Source: JBDZVM01 sp040255675
GTDB taxonomy: Bacteria; Actinomycetota; Actinomycetes; Acidothermales; Acidothermaceae
Reading direction: 5' to 3'
Length of the DNA stretch: 64,000 nt
Assembly: GCA_040255675.1 (NCBI GenBank)
Contig: JBDZVM010000009.1
Coordinates: 50,467 to 114,466, forward strand
This document shows positions 42,174-50,777 of the stretch, in pieces (the stretch's first letter is position 1; each line of letters opens with the position of its first letter). Below the pieces are notes generated by a model. The model saw only the letters and a list, made by a program, of their open reading frames with translations, had not been told where the DNA came from and did not search any database. The translations under genes and the position numbers were made by a program.

Positions 42174-43711
42174 TGGCGCTCGCTACCGCGTGGGCGGTGG
42201 CGCTCGCGGGCGTCCAAGGCCACCTCGTGGAGGTCGAAGCCGACCTCGCTACCGGCCTTCCCGGGCTCACCATTATCGGGCTGCCCGATGCCGCTTTGTC
42301 TGAGTCGCGCGATCGTGTGCGGGCGGCGGTGCTCAACTCCGGCGAAGCATGGCCGCAAAAGCGCATCACTCTCGGGCTTTCTCCCGCCACCTTGCCCAAG
42401 CACGGTTCGGCCTTCGACCTCTCCATGGCGGTCGCGATTCTCTGCGCGGCGGGCAGCGTTCCGGCGGCCGCGCTGCTACGCACCGTATTGTTCGGCGAGC
42501 TCGGGCTCGACGGCCGCGTGCGTCAGGTGCGCGGCGTGTTGCCGGCCGCGCTCGCCGCTGCCGAAGCCGGGTTCCCGCGGGTCGTCGTGCCACGAGCAAA
42601 CGCCGACGAAGCCGCACTCGTGCCAGAACTCGAGGTCTGGCCGGTGGAGTCGCTCGACGAACTGCTCAATGCGCTCAGGGAAAACCGGCGGCCCAGCGGT
42701 CGTAGAAACGTCATCGACCTCGCGGCGGTGTCGCCAACCCGCGCGTCCGTTCCCGGGCCAGACCTCGCCGACGTCTTGGGCCAGCCGACAGGTCGGCGCG
42801 CGGTCGAGGTTGCCGCCGCGGGCGCGCACCATACCTTCTTGCTCGGCGATCCCGGCACGGGCAAAACCATGCTGGCCGCGAGACTGCCTGGGCTGTTGCC
42901 AGAGCTCGATCGTTCTGCCGCGCTCGAAGTGACGGCGGTGCACTCTGTGGCTGGCGTGCTGCCCGCCCATTGCCCGCTCATCACGCGGCCGCCGTTTCGC
43001 GACCCGCACCACACGACGTCAGTGGCCGCGCTCGTGGGCGGCGGTAGCGGCATCGCTCGTCCGGGTCAAGCGTCATTGGCGCATCGAGGGGTGCTTTTTC
43101 TCGACGAGGCACCGGAATTCGCGTCGGGCGTGCTCGACGCGTTGCGCCAGCCACTCGAATCGGGGCACGTCAGCATCGCGCGCGCGGGCGGGGTCGCCTG
43201 CTATCCGGCACGATTCTTGCTTGTATTAGCCGCAAATCCGTGTGCGTGTGCCAGCGCCGGACATGCGAAATCGTGCGAATGCTCGTCGCTGGTTCGGCGT
43301 CGATACTTGGCGAAGTTGTCGGGGCCGCTCCTCGATCGGGTCGATTTGCAGGTGCGCATGGATCCGGTGAGCCGTGCTGAACTGCTCGCCGACCGGCGAA
43401 ACGTCGAATCGACCGAGGTCGTCGCGAAACGCGTGCTTGCGGCACGCGAAAACGCGGCGAGTCGCTTCGCCGGCTCCCCGTGGCAGACAAACAGCGAAAT
43501 CCCCGGCAGCGAGTTGCGCGGCCGGTGGGCGCCCGCGCGAAGCGCCATGGTTGCGGCCGAACGCGCCCTCGACAACGGCCGGTTGTCCGCGCGCGGGCTC
43601 GATCGCGTGCTGCGCGTCGCCTGGACCTTGGCGGATCTGGCAGGCCGAGTGGTACCCGGAGCCGACGAAATCGACGAAGCGCTGTATTTGCGCATAGGGG
43701 TGGCGGTGTGA
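42173..43711 (+). CDS. comM: ComM/YifB family AAA+ helicase (magnesium-chelatase-like)
   Basis: 512 residues. In naturally competent bacteria ComM drives branch migration during integration of incoming DNA. The N-terminal domain (VQGHLVEVEADLATGLPG, GLPDAALSESRDRVRAAV) is followed by Walker A LGDPGTGKTMLAARLPGLL, RPPFRDPHHTTSVAALVGG, Walker B GVLFLDEAPEF, and cysteines in ANPCACASAGHAKSCEC. ATG 42173 overlaps the yraN stop by one base. Its GTGA stop overlaps dprA. The trio yraN-comM-dprA is conserved. Confidence 0.95.
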   Translation: MALATAWAVALAGVQGHLVEVEADLATGLPGLTIIGLPDAALSESRDRVRAAVLNSGEAWPQKRITLGLSPATLPKHGSAFDLSMAVAILCAAGSVPAAALLRTVLFGELGLDGRVRQVRGVLPAALAAAEAGFPRVVVPRANADEAALVPELEVWPVESLDELLNALRENRRPSGRRNVIDLAAVSPTRASVPGPDLADVLGQPTGRRAVEVAAAGAHHTFLLGDPGTGKTMLAARLPGLLPELDRSAALEVTAVHSVAGVLPAHCPLITRPPFRDPHHTTSVAALVGGGSGIARPGQASLAHRGVLFLDEAPEFASGVLDALRQPLESGHVSIARAGGVACYPARFLLVLAANPCACASAGHAKSCECSSLVRRRYLAKLSGPLLDRVDLQVRMDPVSRAELLADRRNVESTEVVAKRVLAARENAASRFAGSPWQTNSEIPGSELRGRWAPARSAMVAAERALDNGRLSARGLDRVLRVAWTLADLAGRVVPGADEIDEALYLRIGVAV

Positions 43712-44892
43712 CGACGGCTCACGAAAATCTCGACCGAACTCGACACGACGAACGATTAGCGCGCGTCTTGTTGTGTCGCGTTGCCGAACCGGGTGACGCG
43801 ACACTCGGCAAGCGGGTCGCGGGCGACGGTGCGTGCGCCGTCGTCGACGACCTTCTCGCGGGGCGCTTGACCGACGACAGTGCCGTGCATTGGCGAGCGC
43901 GCGTTCCGACCGCACGACCCGAGCGCGACGTCGAAAGCGCCCGTGCGGTCGGCGCGAGGTTCGTCATTCCGGGAGACGCGGAGTGGCCCGAGCGACTCGA
44001 CGACCTCATACACCTGCCCAACGAATATGCCGCGGTTCCGCTCGGCTTGTGGGTGCGCGGAAATCTTGACCTCCGGTCGGCCACTGCCCGCTCGGTCGCA
44101 ATCGTCGGCGCGAGAGCGTCGACCGCTTACGGCGAATACGTCGCCGCCGAGATGGCACTCGGCCTTGCCGAGCGACGATGGACTGTCGTGAGCGGCGGGG
44201 CGTACGGCATCGACGGCGCGGCGCATCGAGGGGCCTTGAGTGCCGACGGCGTCACTGTCGCCGTACTTGCCTGCGGCGTCGACGTCGCCTATCCGCGTGG
44301 CCACTCCGCGTTGATAGAGCGCATCGCCCGAACCGGTCTGGTGATCAGCGAATGGCCTCCGGGCTGCGCACCAATGCGGCATCGGTTCCTGGTGCGAAAC
44401 CGGGTGATCGCGGCGCTCACCGCGGGCACTGTCGTCATCGAGGCAGCGAGTCGCAGCGGATCGTTGAGCACCGCGAACCGGGCGAGCGAACTGTGCCGCC
44501 ATGTCATGGCGGTTCCGGGTCCGGTCACCTCGTCGATGTCGGTCGGCACCAACGAGCTGCTGAAGAAGCCGGACGTCGGCCTCGTCGCGCGAGCCGCTGA
44601 CGTCATCGAGCTGGTCGGCAGCATGGGCGATGACGCGGCAGAGCCGCTCGAACGCAGGCGCGACCCACGCGACGACCTCGATCCGATCAAGCGCAGGGTG
44701 CTCGAAGCGGTGCCGGTCAAAGGCGCGGCCGGGCCCGCAAGCATTGCCCGCACCGCGGGTATCGACCTCCAGGTAGTCGCCCGAGCGCTCGGCAGCCTCG
44801 CCGCGCTGGGTTTCATCGAACGTGCGGAAACCGGCTGGCGCCTCGCGAAGACGGATCGCTTGGTTTCGGCGCGGCGCCGCGACGGTGCTTGA
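43708..44892 (+). CDS. dprA: DNA-processing protein DprA
   Basis: 394 residues. DprA loads RecA on incoming single-stranded DNA. The Rossmann-like core is visible as SVAIVGARASTAYGEYVAAE, VVSGGAYGIDGAAHRGAL, VAVLACGVDVAYPRGHSAL, VRNRVIAALTAGTVVIEAA and SGSLSTANRASE. A C-terminal winged helix (GAAGPASIARTAGIDLQVVA) completes it. A GTG start overlaps the comM stop. Its TGA overlaps a TTG that may start xerC. Confidence 0.95.
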   Translation: MTTAHENLDRTRHDERLARVLLCRVAEPGDATLGKRVAGDGACAVVDDLLAGRLTDDSAVHWRARVPTARPERDVESARAVGARFVIPGDAEWPERLDDLIHLPNEYAAVPLGLWVRGNLDLRSATARSVAIVGARASTAYGEYVAAEMALGLAERRWTVVSGGAYGIDGAAHRGALSADGVTVAVLACGVDVAYPRGHSALIERIARTGLVISEWPPGCAPMRHRFLVRNRVIAALTAGTVVIEAASRSGSLSTANRASELCRHVMAVPGPVTSSMSVGTNELLKKPDVGLVARAADVIELVGSMGDDAAEPLERRRDPRDDLDPIKRRVLEAVPVKGAAGPASIARTAGIDLQVVARALGSLAALGFIERAETGWRLAKTDRLVSARRRDGA

Positions 44893-45923
44893 CCAACCGG
44901 CGCGTTCGCCGGAATGTGCAAGGTGTGAGCAGCGAGCGAGGCACCGGGTCGTCGGCACACAAGCACGCCGCCGACTCGCTGTCCGCCGCCCACAGGCAGG
45001 TGCTCGCCGCCTTCGTCGAGCACCTGCGCTTCGAGCGCGCGCTGTCGGCGCATACCGTGCGCGCCTATGAACACGACATCGCCGGCCTGCTCGAGCACGC
45101 CGCGCGCATGAACCGCGACGATGTCAGCGGCATCGACATCGGCGTCCTGCGAAGTTGGCTGGCCAAGCTCACCACGATGGGAAAGGCGCGGACGACGATT
45201 GCCCGCCGGGCGGCGTCCGCGCGGGTCTTTACGGCTTATTGCACGCGGCGAGGGTGGATGGCGTCCGATTCGGGCTTGCGGCTGGCGACCCCGAAGGCGC
45301 ACCGAACCCTGCCGTCGGTGCTCTCTCAAGATCAGGCTGCCGAATTGCTGGATAGCGCGGGCCAGGCGTTACTCGACGACGCAGGCGAGGCCGCCGTCGA
45401 CGACCCGGTCGAGGTAGCGCGCCGTCTGCGCGACGACGCCATGCTGGAGATGTTGTACGCGACGGGTATTCGGGTCGGCGAGTTGGTCGGGCTCAATCTT
45501 GGTGACGTCGACGAGTCGCGCCGCGTCGTCCGAGTGCTCGGCAAGGGCAACAAGCAGCGCACCGTGCCGCTCGGCGTGCCGGCCGTGAGGGCACTTGAGC
45601 GATGGGTCCGCCGCGGGCGTATTGTTTTGATCACCGAGGCGAGCGGGGCGGCGTTGTTCGTCGGGCTACGGGGCGGGCGCATCGATCAGCGGGAAGTTCG
45701 GCGTCTGGTTCATTCCAAGATTCGGAAACTTCGCAGTGCTCCAGATCTCGGGCCCCACGGCCTTCGACACACGGCCGCGACCCACCTTCTCGAAGGCGGC
45801 GCGGACCTAAGAACCGTCCAAGAGATACTTGGTCACGCTACGCTCGCAACGACACAGGTCTACACGCACGTATCCGTCGAGCGATTAAGGGCTATCTATG
45901 ACCGCGCGCACCCCAGAGCCTGA
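44889..45923 (+). CDS. xerC: Tyrosine recombinase XerC
   Basis: Up to 344 residues. With XerD it resolves chromosome dimers at dif. The SAM-like N-terminal domain starts near FVEHLRFERALSAHTVRAYE. Catalytic residues are in MLYATGIRVGELVGL (Arg), VLGKGNKQRTVPLG (Lys), GPHGLRHTAATHLLEGG (His-x2-Arg) and LGHATLATTQVYTHVS (His, Tyr). The start is uncertain: TTG 44889 overlaps the dprA stop, while GTG 44916 or 44925 give a more typical length. The loop with AGQALLDDAGEAAVDD is an insertion common in actinobacterial XerC. It overlaps whiG by 26 bases. Confidence 0.95.
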   Translation: MTNRRVRRNVQGVSSERGTGSSAHKHAADSLSAAHRQVLAAFVEHLRFERALSAHTVRAYEHDIAGLLEHAARMNRDDVSGIDIGVLRSWLAKLTTMGKARTTIARRAASARVFTAYCTRRGWMASDSGLRLATPKAHRTLPSVLSQDQAAELLDSAGQALLDDAGEAAVDDPVEVARRLRDDAMLEMLYATGIRVGELVGLNLGDVDESRRVVRVLGKGNKQRTVPLGVPAVRALERWVRRGRIVLITEASGAALFVGLRGGRIDQREVRRLVHSKIRKLRSAPDLGPHGLRHTAATHLLEGGADLRTVQEILGHATLATTQVYTHVSVERLRAIYDRAHPRA

Positions 45924-46749
45924 CAGCTCCGGCGTGCTTGCCAGCACAGCAGAAGAAGAGGCCGCCGCGGCGAAACTCGATGCCGAGGCCGCGCTGCGCG
46001 ACCTGTGGCACGACTTCAAGGCCACAGGCGAGGTCGCGCTTCGTGAGCGGCTGATCTTGCACTACTCGCCGCTTGTGAAGTACGTCGCGGGGCGAGTCGG
46101 CGTCGGATTGCCGCCCAACATCGAACAGGCCGACCTCGTGTCGTACGGGATCTTCGGTCTGATCGACGCGATCGAAAAATTCGACCTCGATCGCGCGATC
46201 AAGTTCGAGACATACGCGATCAGCCGTATCAAGGGCGCGATCATCGACGAGTTGCGCGCTATCGACTGGATTCCGCGATCTGTCCGTTATAAGGCACGCG
46301 AGGTCGAGAAGGCGTATGCGGCGCTCGAGGCCAAACTGCACCGCACTCCCACCGAAGCGGAGGTCGCGAGCGAACTCGGCATCAGCCTCGACGACTTGCA
46401 CACCATCTTCAGCCAAGTCTCGTTCGTCAACGTCATCGCGCTCGACGAACTGCTCAACGTCGGCGGCGAACGCGGCGACAAACTGTCGTTGGTCGACACG
46501 CTCGAAGACACCAAAGCCGAAGACCCCGTCGAGGCATTCGAAACCGAAGAGACGAAATACCTGCTCTCGCGCGCGATCAATACGCTGCCTGAGCGAGAGA
46601 AGATCGTCGTCACGCTTTACTACTACGAAGGCCTTACTCTCGCCGAAATCGGCCAAGTGCTCGGCGTAACCGAAAGCCGCATCTGCCAGATGCACACCAA
46701 GGCCGTGTTGCAGTTGCGCGCCAAGCTGGCCGAACAGACGACTGCCTAG
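45898..46749 (+). CDS. whiG: WhiG/FliA-type RNA polymerase sigma factor
   Basis: 283 residues. Regions 2-4 are complete: ERLILHYSPLVKYVAGRVGV, EQADLVSYGIFGLIDAIEKF, FETYAISRIKGAIIDELRA, IDWIPRSVRYKAREVEKAYA, and region 4 GLTLAEIGQVLGVTESRICQ. IDWIPRSVR is typical of WhiG and FliA. In Streptomyces WhiG starts sporulation of aerial hyphae and lies in this same position before rpsB; in motile actinomycetes such factors drive flagellar genes. ATG 45898 is inside xerC, so expression may be coupled. I see no ribosome-binding site. Confidence 0.94.
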   Translation: MTARTPEPDSSGVLASTAEEEAAAAKLDAEAALRDLWHDFKATGEVALRERLILHYSPLVKYVAGRVGVGLPPNIEQADLVSYGIFGLIDAIEKFDLDRAIKFETYAISRIKGAIIDELRAIDWIPRSVRYKAREVEKAYAALEAKLHRTPTEAEVASELGISLDDLHTIFSQVSFVNVIALDELLNVGGERGDKLSLVDTLEDTKAEDPVEAFETEETKYLLSRAINTLPEREKIVVTLYYYEGLTLAEIGQVLGVTESRICQMHTKAVLQLRAKLAEQTTA

Positions 46750-46774
46750 CCCGGTTCGCGCGGCTCGTGTTCGC

Positions 46775-47602
46775 TTAGTTCGTGGCGCCGCCTCGGCGGC
46801 TCGCGAGGGCGCCTACCGCGACCGCGCCGGTGGCGAGCACCATGGCGCCCGCGGCCGCGGCCTCCTCGCCTGGCGGTCTGCTTCTGCGCTTCGCGGTGTC
46901 GCTGGAGGCTCGACGTACGGACGGTGCGGTTCGGCTCGCACCCGCACTCGCACCCGGTGAAGGTCGGCTAGCTGACCGCCCAATACGCCCGTCTGGCGCG
47001 GCGAAGGCGCCACCACGATCGTCATTCGTCGATGGAACACCGTGCGACCAGATCGGCAAGAGGCGAACGGCTGGCCGGCGTGCCAGCAGTTTCATCGGGT
47101 CGACATAGCTGCCCGCCTCGATCGCGCCCCAATGCAGGCACGTGTCTGGCACGCAGCGGGTTACGGCGTCGGATAGGTGCCCGATGAGCTGGCCACGCGT
47201 GACGGTGTCGCCCTGCCTCACCACCGGGTCGACCGGTTCGTAGGTGGTGCGCAGCCTGCCCCCGTGGTCGATCGAGACCACGCCGCGGCCCGCGAGTTCG
47301 CCGGCATATCGGACGACGCCAGGAGCGGCGGCGAACACTGGCGCGCCAGCGTTCGCCGCGAGGTCTACCCCTCGATTGCCGGGTAGCCAAGGCTTCGGCG
47401 GCAGATCGAATCCTCGTAGCACGACAAGGGGAGGAGCAAGCGGCGGCGACAATGCCGCCGAGGCGTGCTCAGCGCTCGTAGGGCCGGTCGCCGAGGCCAC
47501 AGCCGTGCGGGCGCCTAGGAACAAGCCCAAAACAACCATGCACGCCGTCAAGAAGAACGCGGCAACCCGCGCGCGATGGCGAGAAACAAGGGATTTCAGC
47601 AC
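46775..47602 (-). CDS. M23 family (LytM) peptidase with signal and C-terminal hydrophobic segment
   Basis: About 275 residues. An N-terminal signal sequence (RARVAAFFLTACMVVLGLFLG) leads to a LytM domain: GNRGVDLAANAGAPVFAAA, GVVRYAGELAGRGVVSIDHG, LRTTYEPVDP and CLHWGAIEAGSYVDP. The zinc ligands NRGVD and LHWG differ slightly from the classical H-x8-D and HxH. H in LHWG is present but the first His is replaced by Asn (GNRGVD), so catalysis may be lost. A C-terminal hydrophobic stretch before SRRGGATN could anchor it. The GTG start touches its GGAGG, so the start is doubtful. M23 genes before rpsB are conserved in actinobacteria. Confidence 0.85.
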   Translation of the reverse strand: MLKSLVSRHRARVAAFFLTACMVVLGLFLGARTAVASATGPTSAEHASAALSPPLAPPLVVLRGFDLPPKPWLPGNRGVDLAANAGAPVFAAAPGVVRYAGELAGRGVVSIDHGGRLRTTYEPVDPVVRQGDTVTRGQLIGHLSDAVTRCVPDTCLHWGAIEAGSYVDPMKLLARRPAVRLLPIWSHGVPSTNDDRGGAFAAPDGRIGRSASRPSPGASAGASRTAPSVRRASSDTAKRRSRPPGEEAAAAGAMVLATGAVAVGALASRRGGATN

Positions 47603-47763
47603 CCTCCGATCGTGACGTCGAAGCCGGTCCGCCGTCCTGTCGCGTTGCCAGCCTGTGGACGGCGCTGCCGTTCCGCCGTCCCTGTGGACAACGCGGACGA
47701 CAACCCAACGCACCCGCGGCGCGTCGACAACTCGGGTCGCGACCGCCAGACCAGGGGGAATAC

Positions 47764-48739
47764 ATGTGTAATCGGCGTGTTTGGGTGGTGCTCGCCGTCG
47801 TGAGCGCCGCGCGGCCGCTACGTCATTGCGAGCTGGGCGGCCCCCGATCCCTCGACCGGTGCGTCGCCGAATGCACTTGGCGAAGCCTGGCTTGAAGCGT
47901 GGTCTGGTGACGGACGCCGTGCGCTGTTCGTCGCCTCCGGTGGGTTGCTCGAACTCGACCTCGCGACCGGAGCGACACACGTGATCCCCGAACCGGCCGT
48001 CCGGGTAGCGGGTTACACGCGGCCGCAAGGAAAAGACTTCGTGGTGTGGCTCCAGGGCGGTGCCCCGCGAAGTAATCGCTCGCTCGAACGGATCGACACT
48101 GCCAGCCATCGACAGGTGGTGCTCGACCCGGGCGGCGGCAATCTCGACGACCGATGGTCGAGATGGCTCTACTCGCGCGATGGCACCACGGTTTACCTGT
48201 CTGGCAAGGGCAGCTTGCGAACGGTCAGCAATGCGGGCGGCAAGGTCACGTTGCTACCCGCGTTCGCGTCAACGAGCGATATTTGCGGTCCGGTGCGATG
48301 GTGGGACGACGAAACCATCCTCGCGAGCTGCATCTCCGCTGACGGATATTCCCGGCTGTGGTTGTATCCGCTGGCCGGGAAACCGGCACCGGTCACCGCT
48401 CCGGAATCTAAGAACTCGAACGGTTCGTCGTTCGGCTACTACACCGCTTTTCGGGTCGGCAGCGGCACCTATCTCGGCCATGGCTGGGATTGCGGCGCCA
48501 CGAGCATCGCGAAACTCACGCACAACGGCGCCGGTACTGAGGTTTCGATTCCGCAAGCGTTACGCAGTCAGTCTTTGGTCGGTGTCGTCGGTGACGATTT
48601 GGCGATCAGGGCGGCTGACGGATGCGACCCCGGCGGGTGGTTCGGGTTCTACGATCCGGTCGCGAACACGGCAACCAAGGTGGTCGTCGACGCGGCTGGC
48701 GATGTCGGTGTCGTCGCGGCACTCGCGTTCGACTCGTGA
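47764..48739 (+). pseudogene. Frameshifted gene for a secreted propeller-like protein
   Basis: ATG 47764 begins a signal peptide (MCNRRVWVVLAVVSAA), but that frame soon loses coding character. From 47804 the next frame reads GRYVIASWAAPDPSTGASPN, then EAWLEAWSGDGRRALFVASG and on through 48739 without a start codon until TTG 47945. A +1 shift between about 47797 and 47813 would join both parts into roughly 324 residues. The joined protein is a paralogue of the lipoprotein at 53257-54639 (shared SNAGGK, CGPVRWW/CTPLSWW, RLWLYP/RLWTVP, GWFGFYDP/SWFGFVDV, ALAFDS/ALAFDR). Either a true pseudogene or a sequencing error. Confidence 0.75.
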
Positions 48740-48743
48740 TCGG

Positions 48744-50777
48744 CTAACTCCGTACCGGCACCTCGGTGGCGGCCGCGGTTTCGTCGTCCGTCACAGCTTG
48801 TACGAACTGCGCGTTGTAGAGGCGGTGATAGGCACCTTCGGAGGCGAGCAATTCGGCATGGTTGCCTTGCTCGACGATGCGTCCGTTCTCCATCACCACG
48901 ATGACGTCGGCGTCGCGGATCGTCGACAGCCGGTGCGCGATGACGAAGCTGGTGCGGTTCGATCGCAGCGCCGCCATAGCGTGTTGTACGAGTGCTTCGG
49001 TGCGGGTGTCGACCGAACTGGTGGCTTCGTCAAGAATCAGTAGCGATGGGTCGACGAGAAACGCGCGCGCGATGGTGACGAGCTGCTTTTGACCCGCGCT
49101 GAGATTGCTGTTTTCTTCGTCGATGACGGTGTCGTAGCCGGCGGGCAGCGCACGGACGAACCGATCGACATAGGTCGCTCGCGCGGCTTCAAGCATCTGC
49201 GCTTCGGTGGCGTCGGGCCTGCCGTACAAGATGTTGTCGCGAATCGTGCCGCCGAACAGCCAGGCATCTTGCAGCACCATGCCGACCCGCGATCGCAGTT
49301 CGTCACGGCGCATTGTTGTGATGTCGATGCCGTCGAGGGTAATGCGACCGGCGTCGAGTTCGTAAAAGCGCATGATGAGGTTGACCAAAGTCGTCTTTCC
49401 CGCGCCAGTCGGGCCGACGATGGCGATGGTGTGGCCCGGCTCGGCCACCAACGACAAATCGTCGATGAGCGGATTGTCGGGCTCGTAACGAAACGACACG
49501 TGTTCGAACTCGACTCGACCGCGAGCTGCCGTGTCGCCCGCCGCATCAGCGGGTTCGGGTGATTCTTCGGACTCGTCGAGCAAATCGAAGACTCGTTCGG
49601 CCGAGGCGACACCCGACTGCAGCAAGTTCGCCATCGAGGCCACTTGAGTGAGCGGCTGGGTAAACTGCCTCGAGTACTGAATAAAGGCCTGCACTTCGCC
49701 GAGGCTCATGGAGCCGGATGCCACTCGCAGCCCGCCGACGACAGCGATGGCTACGTAGTTGAGGTTTCCGAGGAACATCATCGTCGGCATGATGATGCCC
49801 GAGACGAACTGCGCGCCGAAGCTAGCTTCGAAAAGCTGGTTGTTCTTCGCGCCGAATGCTTGCTCGACCTCGCGGCGTCGGCCGAAGACGGTCACCAACT
49901 CGTGCCCGGTGAACGCTTCTTCGACTTGGCCGTTGAGTGTGCCGGTGTGGGTCCATTGCGCGATGAACTGTCGCTGCGAACGCTTGGTGATGAGCTTGGT
50001 CACGATCACCGACAGCGGTATCGTCACCAACGCGATGACGGCGAGAAGCGGCGAGATGACGAACATCATCGCCACGACACCGACCACGGTGAGCAGCGAG
50101 TTGAGCAACTGTGTCAACGTTTGCTGCAGTGTCTGGCTGATGTTGTCGATGTCATTCGTGACCCGGCTCAGCAGTTCGCCGCGCGACTGGGTGTCGAAGT
50201 AGCGCAATGGCAGGCGATGCAGTTTGTCTTCGACCTCTCGGCGCAGTTGCAGCATGGCGCGCTGCACGACGCCGGTGAGCACGTACCCCTGCAACCACGC
50301 GAGGATGCTTGCGGCCACGTACATCAGCAGAACCAGCAATAAAACATGGCCGAGCGCGGTGAAGTCGATGCCTTTGCCGGGAACGGCGTGACTCGTCGAC
50401 AACACGTCGGCGAAGGTATTGTCGCCACGTGCGCGCGTGGCGTCGACCGCTTGGCGCAAGGTGCCGCCAGGCGGCAGTCGCTTACCGAGCACGCCGTCGA
50501 AAATCAGGTCGGTTGCGTGGCCGAGGATTTTCGGCCCCAGCACGGAGAACGTCACGCTCACGACGGCAAGAACGAGCACGATGCTGACCTGCAAACGCGC
50601 GGGTGCCAGTCGACGGATGAGTCGCTTTGCCGACGGCCCGAAGTTCATCGACTTTTCTCCGGGCATGCCCATGTTCATCCAGGGCGGACCGCCGCCGCGT
50701 CTGCCACCGGCGCTCGGGAGCCGACCCGGCGTGGTCGGGGCCTTTCGTGGCGCGGGTGGCCTTCGGTCGCTGCTCAT
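48744..50777 (-). CDS. ABC exporter half-transporter, canonical ATP site (subunit 2)
   Basis: 677 residues: a Pro/Gly-rich cytoplasmic N-terminus, a six-helix ABC exporter membrane domain (VSIVLVLAVVSVTFSVLGPK, YVAASILAWLQGYVLTGVV) and a nucleotide-binding domain with Walker A VGPTGAGKTTLVNL, signature NLSAGQKQLVTIARAF and Walker B LLILDEATSSVDTRTEALV, with its catalytic Glu. ATG 50777 overlaps the stop of the other half. With it this forms a heterodimeric exporter like BmrCD or mycobacterial Rv1272c/Rv1273c. Cargo is unknown; drug or lipid efflux is the usual guess. Transcribed after the TetR gene. Confidence 0.92.
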   Translation of the reverse strand: MSSDRRPPAPRKAPTTPGRLPSAGGRRGGGPPWMNMGMPGEKSMNFGPSAKRLIRRLAPARLQVSIVLVLAVVSVTFSVLGPKILGHATDLIFDGVLGKRLPPGGTLRQAVDATRARGDNTFADVLSTSHAVPGKGIDFTALGHVLLLVLLMYVAASILAWLQGYVLTGVVQRAMLQLRREVEDKLHRLPLRYFDTQSRGELLSRVTNDIDNISQTLQQTLTQLLNSLLTVVGVVAMMFVISPLLAVIALVTIPLSVIVTKLITKRSQRQFIAQWTHTGTLNGQVEEAFTGHELVTVFGRRREVEQAFGAKNNQLFEASFGAQFVSGIIMPTMMFLGNLNYVAIAVVGGLRVASGSMSLGEVQAFIQYSRQFTQPLTQVASMANLLQSGVASAERVFDLLDESEESPEPADAAGDTAARGRVEFEHVSFRYEPDNPLIDDLSLVAEPGHTIAIVGPTGAGKTTLVNLIMRFYELDAGRITLDGIDITTMRRDELRSRVGMVLQDAWLFGGTIRDNILYGRPDATEAQMLEAARATYVDRFVRALPAGYDTVIDEENSNLSAGQKQLVTIARAFLVDPSLLILDEATSSVDTRTEALVQHAMAALRSNRTSFVIAHRLSTIRDADVIVVMENGRIVEQGNHAELLASEGAYHRLYNAQFVQAVTDDETAAATEVPVRS

